Assembly (NCBI GenBank): GCA_026014805.1
Contig: JAOZHR010000031.1
Span: 62,001 to 126,000, forward strand
Length of the DNA stretch: 64,000 bases
From: Candidatus Bathyarchaeota archaeon
Lineage (GTDB): Archaea > Thermoproteota > Bathyarchaeia > Bathyarchaeales > SOJC01
Direction: 5' to 3'
Position 1 is the stretch's first letter, and each line of letters starts with the position of its first letter. Positions 17,504 to 26,588 of this stretch are shown here, piece by piece. The notes below the pieces were generated by a model. That model was not told where the DNA came from. It searched no databases and was given only the letters and a program-made list of their open reading frames with translations. Position numbers and translations under genes: made by a program.

Positions 17504-18291
17504 GGATGTTTTCTCACCATTACATCGCCCACCACAATTTTTTTCAAAGTGCCATCCTCAAGCCTAATGATAAGAGCACCATCTTCGTCCAAATCCCATG
17601 CCTTTCCCACAAAAACCTCGTTGGAATTGGTGACCTCCACTTGTTCACCGAGAAAGGCTGCCATGCTTTTCCATTCTTGCCGCAAGATATTCCATCGTCC
17701 CTGTTGCAGACGCTTGTAATGATGTTCAAAGTTTTGCAAGATGCTTCTTGTCAACGCCCTTCTTCTTATCCTGTAGCCCAACTCATGCTTCAAAGACGTT
17801 ACTTTGCTCCGTAGACGGCTGGGGAACACTTCCAAGTCTATGTTCGCGTTTATTCCGATTCCCACAACCGCAAATTCAATCAAATTCTCTTTGACGCTTG
17901 TCTCGGTTAAAATTCCGCAGATTTTTTTACCATTAACAAGAACATCGTTTGGCCATTTGACCTCAATCTTCAACCCAAACATTTTCTTGATTGCTTTTGC
18001 AACAGCTGATGAAGCCATAAAAGTCAGCTTCAAAGCTTCTTTTGGAGTTATTCTGGGTCGCAATATTACTGAAAACCAGATTCCTCCCTTTGGAGAAATC
18101 CACCGTCTTCCAAGTCTGCCCTTTCCATATGTTTGTGTTTGGGCAAGAATCACTATCTTCTCTTCGCCGCTTTTTTTCGCGATTTCTTTAGCTATGTCGT
18201 TTGTGGAAGACACGTTGTCATAATAATAGATTTTGTAATCTAGGATTGTGTGTTGAATGTCGAGTGGTTCTGGGATGCGTTGGCTGGACAT
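17500..18291 (-). CDS. birA: Biotin-[acetyl-CoA-carboxylase] ligase
   Basis: A 263-residue biotin protein ligase without the N-terminal DNA-binding domain. Motifs are YYDNVSSTNDIAKEI, the biotinyl-AMP loop GKGRLGRRWISPKGG near residue 60, KWPNDVLVNGKKICGIL near residue 113, and the C-terminal SH3-like domain. It attaches biotin to the lysine of the carrier at 11957-12511. Either the ATG at 18291 or a GTG at 18309, which would overlap the epimerase gene by 11 bp, could be the start. It probably shares a transcript with the epimerase. Confidence 0.9.
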   Translation of the reverse strand: MSSQRIPEPLDIQHTILDYKIYYYDNVSSTNDIAKEIAKKSGEEKIVILAQTQTYGKGRLGRRWISPKGGIWFSVILRPRITPKEALKLTFMASSAVAKAIKKMFGLKIEVKWPNDVLVNGKKICGILTETSVKENLIEFAVVGIGINANIDLEVFPSRLRSKVTSLKHELGYRIRRRALTRSILQNFEHHYKRLQQGRWNILRQEWKSMAAFLGEQVEVTNSNEVFVGKAWDLDEDGALIIRLEDGTLKKIVVGDVMVRKHP

Positions 18292-18298
18292 TTTGAAT

Positions 18299-18697
18299 TT
18301 AGCGTTCACACAGCTCTATTAAGACGTTTCCAGTGCTTTTGGGATGTAGAAACGCTATCTTTCCTCCTTCGATACCGGTTCTAGGCTTCTCGTCAATCAA
18401 ACCTATGCCTTTGGCCTTTAGTTGTTCAAGCATTTGTTCTATGTTGTTAACTCTTAACGCTATGTGATGTATTCCTTGACCTCGCTTTTCCAAGAATTCC
18501 GACACTGGACTTTCCTTGTCTAAGGGTTCTATCAACTCAATACTTGTTTCTCCAACAGCCAAGAAAGCTGCTTTAATCTTGTGTTGTTTAGTCTCTTTCA
18601 ATTTGTTCAGTTTCAGTCCTAAGAGCCGTTCATAGATGGGTAAGACATCGTCCATCCTGTTCACAGCTATCCCAACATGGTCTAATCCAATGATCAT
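18299..18697 (-). CDS. mce: Methylmalonyl-CoA epimerase
   Basis: A 132-residue vicinal-oxygen-chelate protein of the methylmalonyl-CoA epimerase type. It opens with GLDHVGIAVNRMDDVLPIYE, has FLEKRGQGIHHIALRV in the middle, and ends with FLHPKSTGNVLIELCE. The metal ligands His and Glu are in these motifs. ATG 18697 has AAAGGTGA just upstream; the 90 extra residues of the longer frame are not family-like. It interconverts the R and S forms of methylmalonyl-CoA. This fits a role with the methylmalonyl-CoA carboxyltransferase at 14406. Confidence 0.9.
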   Translation of the reverse strand: MIIGLDHVGIAVNRMDDVLPIYERLLGLKLNKLKETKQHKIKAAFLAVGETSIELIEPLDKESPVSEFLEKRGQGIHHIALRVNNIEQMLEQLKAKGIGLIDEKPRTGIEGGKIAFLHPKSTGNVLIELCER

Positions 18698-18828
18698 GTT
18701 TTCACCTTTGCAGGAATTTGTGAGATGTGGAATATAAACAAGTTGAGTATACACGTGCGTGGTAAAAGCGACCGTCGACATTTTGGGCTTAGTAGAATAG
18801 TCCAGTCTAAGCGTCACGGACACACAAA

Positions 18829-18837
18829 CACTATAAA
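18829..18837 (+). promoter_or_regulatory. TATA-like box for the glmM operon
   Basis: ACTATAAAC lies 36-44 bp before TTG 18873, a distance that would give a leader of roughly 10-20 nt. Sequence match only. Confidence 0.4.
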
Positions 18838-18872
18838 CCCCCGCGGCAAACACCAAGAAGCAGGGAAAACGC

Positions 18873-20237
18873 TTGGCAAAACTTTTTGGGACAAGCGGCA
18901 TAAGAGGCAAGGCTAACATAACTATAACACCACATCTGGCTCTCCAAGTCGGACAAGCCTTGGCCACTAATACAAAAGCAAGAACGATCCTAACGGCTCA
19001 CGACATGCGCACAACATCCCTCATGTTACAAAACGCATTAACAGCTGGCATAACAGCCTGCGGTGCCACCACTATACAACAAGGTATAATTCCAACACCA
19101 GTCTTGGCTTACCTTACAAAAAAAACGAAAGCCGACGCCGGGGTAATGATTACCGCTAGCCACAACCCTCCAGAATATAATGGTATCAAACTCTATAACC
19201 CTGATACAACAGCCTATAATGCAACCCAAGAAAACCAAATTGAAAAACTAATCGCCAAACAACAATTTGAACTAACAGCCTGGCAAAACATAGGCAAAAC
19301 CATTACAATAGACGAAACCCAACAATACGTCGAGATGATAACGAAAAACGTCGTACTCAAAAAATCGTGGAAATTAGTCATAGACCCTGGCAACGGAGCT
19401 ACCAGCCAACTTGCACCTCAAATGCTTCGTCAGTTAAACTGTAGCGTCATGGCCATTAACTCACAGCCAGATGGATATTTTCCGGGAAGAGGTGCCGAAC
19501 CTAACGAAGAATCGCTGAAGCCACTGTGCAAGATTGTTAGAAACCTAAAGGCTGACTTGGGAATAGCGTATGACGGAGATGGAGACAGAATGGTAACGAT
19601 AGATGAAAAAGGGCGTATGACACCGCTAGACCAGATTTTTGCCGCCTACGCTGCTTATGCAATAAAACAGCAAAAAAATAAGACAATAGTAACGCATGTA
19701 GAGGCTTCAATGTGTATCGAAAAGATGATCGAAGCGGAAGGTGGAAAAGTTGTTAGAACAAAGGTGGGCGATGTAAACATCGCAGAAGCTGTAAAACAAC
19801 ACAACGCGACTTTCGGAGGCGAGCCCTGTGGTGCATGGATACATCCGAATTACCACTACTGCCCAGATGGCATCCTCTCATCAATCCTACTGCTCCAAAC
19901 TCTAGAAGAAGCAAATCAACCCCTATCCTACTTCATTTCCGAAACGCCGCGATATCCGTTGTTAAGACAGAATGTTGCATGCCCAAATTCTGTAAAACTC
20001 GCTGTAATGAAAAAAGTATACGAAGCCTTGCCTGCAGTCTTTTCCGGTGTCAAAGAGCAATTAAAAGTAGATGGATTCCGCTTAACCTTGAAACAAGGCT
20101 GGCTTCTGATAAGACCTTCAGGAACAGAACCCATGATGCGCATAACAGTGGAGACTGAAAACAGAAAAACGGCAGAAACAATTATGAAAAAAGCCATAAA
20201 ACTTATGGGTAAGCTAGTCAAGGAGGCAACTCGATGA
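18873..20237 (+). CDS. glmM: Phosphoglucosamine mutase / phosphomannomutase family
   Basis: A 454-residue alpha-D-phosphohexomutase. The start KLFGTSGIRGKANITITPH is typical. The phosphoserine loop is ITASHNPPEYNGIKLY near residue 95, the Mg site is AYDGDGDRMV near 234, and the sugar/phosphate loops are GGEPCGAW and RPSGTEPMMRIT. The neighbouring UDP-sugar synthase suggests the substrate is glucosamine-6-phosphate, though archaeal enzymes of this group can also act on mannose or glucose phosphates. TTG start. The stop overlaps the next ATG by 4 bp (ATGA). Confidence 0.9.
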   Translation: MAKLFGTSGIRGKANITITPHLALQVGQALATNTKARTILTAHDMRTTSLMLQNALTAGITACGATTIQQGIIPTPVLAYLTKKTKADAGVMITASHNPPEYNGIKLYNPDTTAYNATQENQIEKLIAKQQFELTAWQNIGKTITIDETQQYVEMITKNVVLKKSWKLVIDPGNGATSQLAPQMLRQLNCSVMAINSQPDGYFPGRGAEPNEESLKPLCKIVRNLKADLGIAYDGDGDRMVTIDEKGRMTPLDQIFAAYAAYAIKQQKNKTIVTHVEASMCIEKMIEAEGGKVVRTKVGDVNIAEAVKQHNATFGGEPCGAWIHPNYHYCPDGILSSILLLQTLEEANQPLSYFISETPRYPLLRQNVACPNSVKLAVMKKVYEALPAVFSGVKEQLKVDGFRLTLKQGWLLIRPSGTEPMMRITVETENRKTAETIMKKAIKLMGKLVKEATR

Positions 20238-21508
20238 AGGCCGTAATTCTAGCTGCGGGAAAAGGAACACGTCTCCACCCACTTACCCTTACACGCCCTA
20301 AACACCTAGTCCCTGTCGGTGGAAAACCAATAATAGATCACGTGCTAACAACTCTGAAACACGCGGGAATAAACGAAATCGTTTTCATCGTTAACTACAG
20401 GGCAGAACACCTTCAACACTATTTAGGAGACGGATCAAAATACAAGATGAAATTCGAATATGCGGTTCAGAAACAGCTTAAGGGCACTGCAGACGCCACA
20501 AGCTTCGCTGAACCTTTCGTGAAAGAAAGCTTCCTCTTAACATACGGCGACTGGCTAACAACTTCCAACGCGATAAGTACAGTACTCCTGACGCATGAAA
20601 AAGAGAAGCCTGTGGCTACAATAGGGGTTGTCCCTGTTGAAAATCCTGAACACTACGGCATAGTAGAACTTGATAACACTTATGTCAAAAATATTGTAGA
20701 AAAGCCTCGCCGAAACGAAGCCCCAACTAACCTAGCAAACGCTGGCGTATATGTTCTTTCAACAGAAATCTTCGAAGCAATTAGGCATACAAAACCATCT
20801 CCAAGAGGAGAGCTAGAGATAACTGATTCTTTTTCGCTCTTTCTACAAGAAGAACGCAGGGTTGCAGCTGCGAAGCTTTCGAGCAACGAAATGTTTGATG
20901 TGGGGCTGCTTTGGGATTTGTTTGAAGCTAACCGTTGGGTCCTTGAAAAGGCAAAGTCAAAGATAGAGGGGCAAATTGAGGATGCAGTTCATTTAATAGG
21001 TCCTGCGGTTGTTGAAGAAGGTGCGAGAATCCGCTCTGGAGCATACATCGAAGGGCCAGTCTTCATAGGCAAGGACAGTGACATAGGACCAAACTGCTTC
21101 ATACGCCCTTTCACTAGTATTGGCCAGAAAGTAAAAATCGGAAACGCATGTGAAATAAAGAATAGCATAATCATGGATGGAAATCATATTGGCCATCTAT
21201 CCTACGTAGGCGATAGCATAATAGGCGAAAACTGCAACTTCGGAGCAGGAACCACAATCGCCAACTATCGTTTCGACGGCAAGTCAATAAAAATGAAGGT
21301 TAAAGACAAAGTTGTAGACACCGGGAGAAGAAAACTCGGCGTTATACTCGGCGACAACGTCAAAACCGGTATAAACACGTTGTTTATGCCTGGGGTGAAG
21401 GTGGGCAACAATTGCTGGATAGGCCCTGATGTCGTGTTGTATCGAGATGTGCCTTCAAACACTATAGTTACGCTAAAACAAGAACATGAACAACGCAAAA
21501 AGCTGTAA
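20234..21508 (+). CDS. Bifunctional sugar-1-phosphate nucleotidylyl-/acetyltransferase (GlmU-like)
   Basis: A 424-residue two-domain protein. The nucleotidyltransferase half (residues 1-240) has LAAGKGTRLHPLTLTRPKHL and TYGDWLTTSNAIS. The left-handed beta-helix half has hexapeptide repeats such as DSDIGPNCFIRPFTSIG and IIGENCNFGAGTTIANYR. This is the archaeal GlmU arrangement, making UDP-GlcNAc from glucosamine-1-phosphate. Coupling to the mutase gene supports that role. Glucose- or dTDP-sugar activity cannot be excluded. Confidence 0.9.
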   Translation: MKAVILAAGKGTRLHPLTLTRPKHLVPVGGKPIIDHVLTTLKHAGINEIVFIVNYRAEHLQHYLGDGSKYKMKFEYAVQKQLKGTADATSFAEPFVKESFLLTYGDWLTTSNAISTVLLTHEKEKPVATIGVVPVENPEHYGIVELDNTYVKNIVEKPRRNEAPTNLANAGVYVLSTEIFEAIRHTKPSPRGELEITDSFSLFLQEERRVAAAKLSSNEMFDVGLLWDLFEANRWVLEKAKSKIEGQIEDAVHLIGPAVVEEGARIRSGAYIEGPVFIGKDSDIGPNCFIRPFTSIGQKVKIGNACEIKNSIIMDGNHIGHLSYVGDSIIGENCNFGAGTTIANYRFDGKSIKMKVKDKVVDTGRRKLGVILGDNVKTGINTLFMPGVKVGNNCWIGPDVVLYRDVPSNTIVTLKQEHEQRKKL

Positions 21509-21548
21509 ATAGGTTCTGAAATATCAAAATCCTAAAAAGGTGCAGAGT

Positions 21549-21556
21549 TATAATAT
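21549..21556 (+). promoter_or_regulatory. TATA-like box for the Lsm gene
   Basis: TTATAATA lies about 30 bp before TTG 21585, a spacing that would give an almost leaderless transcript. Sequence match only. Confidence 0.4.
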
Positions 21557-21584
21557 CAACGCGGAATAAAGAAGGAAGAATACA

Positions 21585-22007
21585 TTGTCAGCAGCTCAAA
21601 GAAGATTTTTCAACGAAGTAGCCACTTTACTTGACAAGAAAATCACAGTAGCAACCATCAACGGCAAATCCTATAGTGGGACTCTCATCGGAATAAACCC
21701 AGACAACATGAACCTCTGCTTATCAGAAGCAAAAGACGAAAAGGGTCAAACATTGCACAGAGTTGTAATAAATGGTAACGTTGTAGCCAAAATATTTGCA
21801 GTTGAAAAGCCCTTTGACTTGAAGGCCCTTGCAAAACGTTTGGAAAAAGTGTTTCCGACCATGGTTAGGCTTTACGAGGATAAGGGGTTCATCTGGGTAA
21901 TGGAGAAAATCAAGATCACAGAGAAGGGTATTGCAGAGGGAACTGGACCAGCAGCTGAGCGTGTGCAGAAGGTGTATGAGCAGTTTCTAAGCGAAATGAA
22001 AGCTTAG
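21585..22007 (+). CDS. Lsm/Sm-like protein with C-terminal extension
   Basis: A 140-residue archaeal Sm-like protein. Residues ~8-72 form the Sm fold (LLDKKITVATINGKSYSGTL, then RVVINGNVVAKIF as the Sm2 motif). Residues ~75-140 are an additional domain, as in the SmAP3 group. Such proteins form RNA-binding rings. The start is TTG 21585. Its end overlaps the convergent PAC2 gene by 4 bp. Confidence 0.85.
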   Translation: MSAAQRRFFNEVATLLDKKITVATINGKSYSGTLIGINPDNMNLCLSEAKDEKGQTLHRVVINGNVVAKIFAVEKPFDLKALAKRLEKVFPTMVRLYEDKGFIWVMEKIKITEKGIAEGTGPAAERVQKVYEQFLSEMKA

Positions 22008-22756
22008 ATAACCCAGCGAAATTGACTTTCCTCTTTTTTTCTTTCTTTTATAGAACGTTCAAGTAAGCCAAAGTTTTCCAAAAGACCCCGTGTGACTTTC
22101 ACAGTATCATCTAAATTGTCAAGGTTAACTTTCAAATCAAGCATGCTACAAAGTACATTTAGAACCTCATGAGTGGCAACACTATCTGGATAGAGCCCTA
22201 AAGTCTCAGCTAATAGACAAAAGCCGCGAAAACCTTTCAATCTCCCAATTCCTACCAGAAGCCCTGCAACTCCGAAAATTTGGCCTCTAATAATTTCGAC
22301 ACCTCTCTCTAACAGTTCACTCGCGGTTTCCTTGTCGGTGGCAGCGAAGTAAAGTTTTGGCTTTTCAACTTCCCGCGCTATTTTCAAGCCCCCCAGAGTT
22401 ATCACGGAGCGGCAGCCGAGTTCTTCAGATACATTTAAGATACGTCCACAAAGCTCGTATTGCCCTGTTGTGGTCAATGCTTGTGTGTTCCCGTAAAGAA
22501 TAATAAGATCACGTTCCCCCTCTTTCCCCTTGCAATAATACAGCTCATTAATGGGATAGCGGGTTTGTCCTTTTTCAGCAGTAACAGCAAAGTCTTGAAA
22601 GGAAGAGCAGCGGATTTCAGCAAAGAGGTTTGCCTTCAACTCCCGAATAAGATGTAAAGCAGCTATGTTAGCAACAAATCCAATGCCGGGTAAGCCCTCT
22701 ATTAGGACAGGATCTCTTAGCTCCGGTTTTTCCCACGATGAAACGATGCATACCAT
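22004..22756 (-). CDS. PAC2 family (proteasome assembly chaperone-like) protein
   Basis: A 250-residue PAC2-family protein. The signature LRDPVLIEGLPGIGFVANIA is near the N-terminus, and the core ends with a helix-rich tail that includes the LLENFGLLERSIKERKKEE stretch. ATG 22756 is preceded by AGGAGAGG, whereas the longer frame would run into the divergent ArcTGT gene. Eukaryotic relatives assist 20S proteasome assembly; archaeal ones are assumed similar but are less studied. Confidence 0.85.
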   Translation of the reverse strand: MVCIVSSWEKPELRDPVLIEGLPGIGFVANIAALHLIRELKANLFAEIRCSSFQDFAVTAEKGQTRYPINELYYCKGKEGERDLIILYGNTQALTTTGQYELCGRILNVSEELGCRSVITLGGLKIAREVEKPKLYFAATDKETASELLERGVEIIRGQIFGVAGLLVGIGRLKGFRGFCLLAETLGLYPDSVATHEVLNVLCSMLDLKVNLDNLDDTVKVTRGLLENFGLLERSIKERKKEESQFRWVI

Positions 22757-22831
22757 GCTCTTTTCCTCTCCTAAACGAGTATAAAGAAATATAGTAGGGA
22801 TATTAAAGCATGTTTTGGCGGATCCAATAAG

Positions 22832-24448
22832 ATGAGCTTTGAAGTACGCCATAGAGATATGCTTGCCAGGCTAGGTAGGATAAAAACTAAAAGTGGAACG
22901 ATTGAAACACCCATTTTGCTACCGGTGATAAACCCAGCTATTCAACCAATCTCACCGAAAACTATGAGCAAAGAGTTTAACTGCAAAGCATTGATAACAA
23001 ACGCGTACATTTTAAAGAAACAAACGGGCGAAGAAATCACGGAAAATGGGGTACATAAACTCCTAGATTTCGACGGAGTGATCATGACTGACTCTGGAGC
23101 CTATCAAATTCTTGTCTATGGAGAAATCGATGTTAGCCCTGCAGAAATTGTGCGTTACCAAGAACAAATTTCCACAGATATCGCTACTATATTGGACATA
23201 CCAACAAGCTGGCACACAACAAGAGAACATGCAAAACAAACAGTTGACGAAACAATAAAGCGTGCTAACCAACTGGCAAAAATTAAAACACGAGATGATG
23301 TCCTGTGGGTTGCTCCAATACAAGGTGGACAACATCTTGACCTAGTTGCTTATTCAGCCAGGCAAGTAGGCAGGTTACCCTTTCAAATTCACGCCTTAGG
23401 AAGCCCTACTACAATCATGAAACAGTACATTTTTGACACATTGGTTGACATGATTCTGACGGCAAAGATGAACATGCCTCTGCAAAGACCCTTACATCTT
23501 TTCGGTGCAGGCCACCCTTTCATGTTTGCACTAGCTGTAGCTTTAGGATGCGACATATTCGATTCAGCCGCTTACGCAATCTTTGCAAGACAAGACCGCT
23601 ACATGACAGAATATGGAACCAGCAGACTTGGCAGACTCCAATATTTCCCCTGTTCCTGTCCAATCTGTACAAGATTCACTCCAAAAGACATGACGCAAAT
23701 GCCACAGAAAGATAGACAAGAAGCTTTGGCAAAGCACAACCTGTACGCAAGTTTTGCTGAGCTAAAACGTGTAAAACAAGCCATTGTTGAAGGTCGACTA
23801 TGGGAACACTTGGAAGCAAGGGTCCATGCACATCCTGCTTTGCTTCAAGCCTTAAAACGGCTCAAGAAATATGAGAATTACATAGAGCGCTACGGTCCAG
23901 CAACTAAAAAGAGGGGGCTTTTCTTTTTCAGTAACTTAGGGCTTATGCGACCGGAGGTTATACGGTATAAGAAGTTGTTTGAGGAGAGATATTCACCACC
24001 AGAAAAAGCTAAGATTCTTGTATTGCTGCCCCAACTCTCAAAAAAGCCTTTTCATAAAGCTAAAGAAGTAAAAAGCCTAATCAAAAAGATGGAGCAGAAA
24101 CTGCTTGGAAACCATACTGCGTTTCATATATGTATCTACGCAGCACCATTTGGCGTAATTCCGTTAGAGCTTGATGAAATGTATCCTTTATCTCAACATG
24201 AAATTGCGACACCGATGGACCTTGAAACTATCAAATATGTAGCTGAACAAGTCAAAAATTTCATTGCTGCATCTTCTTACGAAAAGGTAGTCTTGGTTGA
24301 AGACTTGGCTTGGAAAGGTAAAGTTTCAGCAGCTTGCGGGCACATCAATAGAAAAGATTTATCACTAACCGTGTTTGGTGTAAAAGAAACATTGAACGAG
24401 AACGTTCTCAGCAACATTGTGGAAACCCTTCAAAAATCCGTAGTTTGA
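22832..24448 (+). CDS. tgtA: tRNA-guanine(15) transglycosylase (archaeosine TGT)
   Basis: A 538-residue archaeal TGT that swaps G15 of tRNA for preQ0. The catalytic region has GVIMTDSGAYQILVYG with the nucleophilic Asp near residue 88, and LDIPTSWHTTREHA. The zinc site CSCPICTRFTPKD with a later His is near residue 270. Residues ~350-538 are the ArcTGT-specific C-terminal region (VLVEDLAWKGKVSAACGHIN). No PUA domain is visible after it, so the protein is shorter than the usual ~580 residues. Start ATG 22832, divergent from PAC2 with 75 bp between. Confidence 0.92.
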   Translation: MSFEVRHRDMLARLGRIKTKSGTIETPILLPVINPAIQPISPKTMSKEFNCKALITNAYILKKQTGEEITENGVHKLLDFDGVIMTDSGAYQILVYGEIDVSPAEIVRYQEQISTDIATILDIPTSWHTTREHAKQTVDETIKRANQLAKIKTRDDVLWVAPIQGGQHLDLVAYSARQVGRLPFQIHALGSPTTIMKQYIFDTLVDMILTAKMNMPLQRPLHLFGAGHPFMFALAVALGCDIFDSAAYAIFARQDRYMTEYGTSRLGRLQYFPCSCPICTRFTPKDMTQMPQKDRQEALAKHNLYASFAELKRVKQAIVEGRLWEHLEARVHAHPALLQALKRLKKYENYIERYGPATKKRGLFFFSNLGLMRPEVIRYKKLFEERYSPPEKAKILVLLPQLSKKPFHKAKEVKSLIKKMEQKLLGNHTAFHICIYAAPFGVIPLELDEMYPLSQHEIATPMDLETIKYVAEQVKNFIAASSYEKVVLVEDLAWKGKVSAACGHINRKDLSLTVFGVKETLNENVLSNIVETLQKSVV

Positions 24449-24460
24449 GAGAAGAATCGC

Positions 24461-25060
24461 ATGTTCGGAGTAGACTTACATCTTCATACAGTTTTTTCAA
24501 GTGACTCTACAATTAGCCCAAAACTTATCGTAGACCAGTTGCATGCGCACCCTTTTATTAAAGGTGTGGCAATCACCGACCATAACACTTTAGAGGGCTA
24601 TTTTACAGTTCGTAAACTTGCCAGCGTCTATGAAGATTTAGTGATTCTGCCTGGAATCGAGATAAGCACCAATAAAGGAGATATAGTTATTTTAGGTGTC
24701 GAAGAAAAGCCAGAATATCCACTGACACTAGACTCCACTATCGAGTTCGCAAAGGCAACAGATGGAGTAATTGTAATACCTCATCCGTATCGTTCCTTAG
24801 GCATTGGCGATTCAGCCATGAACATTGACGCCCACGCCATCGAAGTCTTAAATCCTACTGCAACACTAAAAGAAAACATGCAAGCCCAGGAATTGGCAAG
24901 GGCAAAGAACTTGCCTGGAGTTGCTGGAACAGATGCTCATAATGTAAAGGAAATGTGGACCGTATTCACAGATGTAGAAGCGCAGCCGACTGTTGAAGGC
25001 GTTCTAAACGCTATCCGAAAGGGGTCCGTCAAAGCTGTCGTTGCTCATGTGGGAATTTAG
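24461..25060 (+). CDS. PHP-domain metal-dependent phosphoesterase
   Basis: A 199-residue PHP protein. Metal-binding motifs are VDLHLHTVFSSDS at the start, AITDHNTLEGYF near residue 40, a Glu in ILPGIEIST, VIPHPYRS, and GTDAHNVKEMW near residue 150. The family hydrolyses phosphate esters in nucleotides or small molecules; the substrate is unknown. It lies 12 bp after tgtA and 16 bp before the beta-CASP gene, so one operon is likely. Confidence 0.88.
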   Translation: MFGVDLHLHTVFSSDSTISPKLIVDQLHAHPFIKGVAITDHNTLEGYFTVRKLASVYEDLVILPGIEISTNKGDIVILGVEEKPEYPLTLDSTIEFAKATDGVIVIPHPYRSLGIGDSAMNIDAHAIEVLNPTATLKENMQAQELARAKNLPGVAGTDAHNVKEMWTVFTDVEAQPTVEGVLNAIRKGSVKAVVAHVGI

Positions 25061-25076
25061 CAAATAAGAATGGAAG

Positions 25077-26348
25077 GTGAGAAAATTTCCCTTAGAAATT
25101 AGGTTTCTTGGCGGTGCTCGTGAAGTTGGCAGAACAGCAATAGCGGTAAAGACTGGCAAAACGCAGGTTTTGTTGGATCATGGAGTTATGATGGGTCACG
25201 AGCCTGGTTTTCCTATGCATATTGCTCCTAAAGATGTGGATGCGCTTGTATTAACGCATTGTCATCTTGACCATTCTGGAGCGCTACCTATTTTTTACAT
25301 ACAAGATAAGAAGCCGCTTTTTTCAACTCGCTTGACTTTGGAGTTAGTGCAGCTTCTGATTAAAGATTTTATTCATCTTTCAGGCTATTATCTCCCTTTT
25401 GAGTATCTTGAATTAAAATATATGATGCAAAATTGTGTCTACCCAATTTACAGGGAGAATAAAACTGTTGGCGACATAAGTTTCCAATTTCTCGATGCTG
25501 GACACGTTCCTGGGAGCGCTCAAATTCTTTTAGAAGCGGAAGGCAAGCGGATTCTATTCACAGGCGATTTTAACACCTCTAAAACCCGTCTTTTATCATC
25601 TGCAGACAATAACTATGGAGAACTTGACGCTATAATAATTGAAACAACCTATGCAGACGAAGACCATACTGAACGGCTGGAATTGGAGAAGAATTTTATC
25701 GCTCATGTTATTGATGTTGTAGAAAAAGGCGGCACAGTTCTCGTTCCCGCTTTCAGCATCGGACGCTCACAAGAAATCGCCTGCATTCTCGCAGCACACC
25801 ACTTTGAATATCCAATAACTATAGACGGTATGGCTAGGGCAGCTAACCGTGTAATGATGGGCAACACAGAATTTCTGCGTGATCCACGCCTTTTTATGGA
25901 CGCTGTTCGCGGGGCCATGTGGGTAGATGGATGGAGAGATCGCAGAACCGCACCTAAAAAACCAGGCGTAATTATTTCACCAGCGGGCATGTTAAAAGGC
26001 GGTCCAGCCGCTTTCTACATTTCAAAGTTAGGCAAGAAAACTCGCAACGCTGTTTTCCTTGTCAGCTATCAAATACCGGGCACACCAGGGCATGAACTAT
26101 TGGAAAAGGGAATGTGTGTAATCGATGGTAAAGTGCGTAAAGTTGAGGCTCAAGTGGAACATTTCGATTTCTCTTCTCATTGTGACGCCAGTCAACTTCG
26201 AGAGGTTGTAAAGAATTTGAAAGGTAATCCTGCAGTGTTTGCAGTTCATGGTGCTGAAGGGAACTGTGAACGATTTGCCAGATGGGTGAAGAAGAAGGTA
26301 GGTTTTAAAGCTATAGTGCCAAAAGCAGGCGACAGGTTTACTGTTTGA
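25077..26348 (+). CDS. Beta-CASP metallo-beta-lactamase RNase (CPSF-like)
   Basis: A 423-residue beta-CASP nuclease of COG1236 type. The metallo-beta-lactamase motif is LTHCHLDHSGALP near residue 60, further ligands are DAGHVPGSAQIL and LFTGDFNTSKTR, the beta-CASP motifs include IIETTYADEDH and VPAFSIGRSQE, and the last His is in VEHFDFSSHCD. It lacks the N-terminal KH domains of aCPSF1, so it belongs to the shorter aCPSF2-type group that processes or degrades RNA. GTG 25077. Confidence 0.88.
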   Translation: MRKFPLEIRFLGGAREVGRTAIAVKTGKTQVLLDHGVMMGHEPGFPMHIAPKDVDALVLTHCHLDHSGALPIFYIQDKKPLFSTRLTLELVQLLIKDFIHLSGYYLPFEYLELKYMMQNCVYPIYRENKTVGDISFQFLDAGHVPGSAQILLEAEGKRILFTGDFNTSKTRLLSSADNNYGELDAIIIETTYADEDHTERLELEKNFIAHVIDVVEKGGTVLVPAFSIGRSQEIACILAAHHFEYPITIDGMARAANRVMMGNTEFLRDPRLFMDAVRGAMWVDGWRDRRTAPKKPGVIISPAGMLKGGPAAFYISKLGKKTRNAVFLVSYQIPGTPGHELLEKGMCVIDGKVRKVEAQVEHFDFSSHCDASQLREVVKNLKGNPAVFAVHGAEGNCERFARWVKKKVGFKAIVPKAGDRFTV

Positions 26349-26588
26349 AGGTAAAAAATAACGAATAAAATATAGCCAGCGTGTATGTATACAGGGTTCT
26401 GTTAACTCTTAGGGACTCAGAGCATAAAAAGGTGTGAGTGTTAACCAGAGGGACTTTAAGGAATATACATTGACAGGATACCGTAAACTTATTTGTCATG
26501 AACATTTAAAAGCTGAGACTCGTTAAGGTGACAGAACCTTTTCGTGATTTTCCTATTGGAGACAGTGTTCTTTTTGAATAAACATTGA

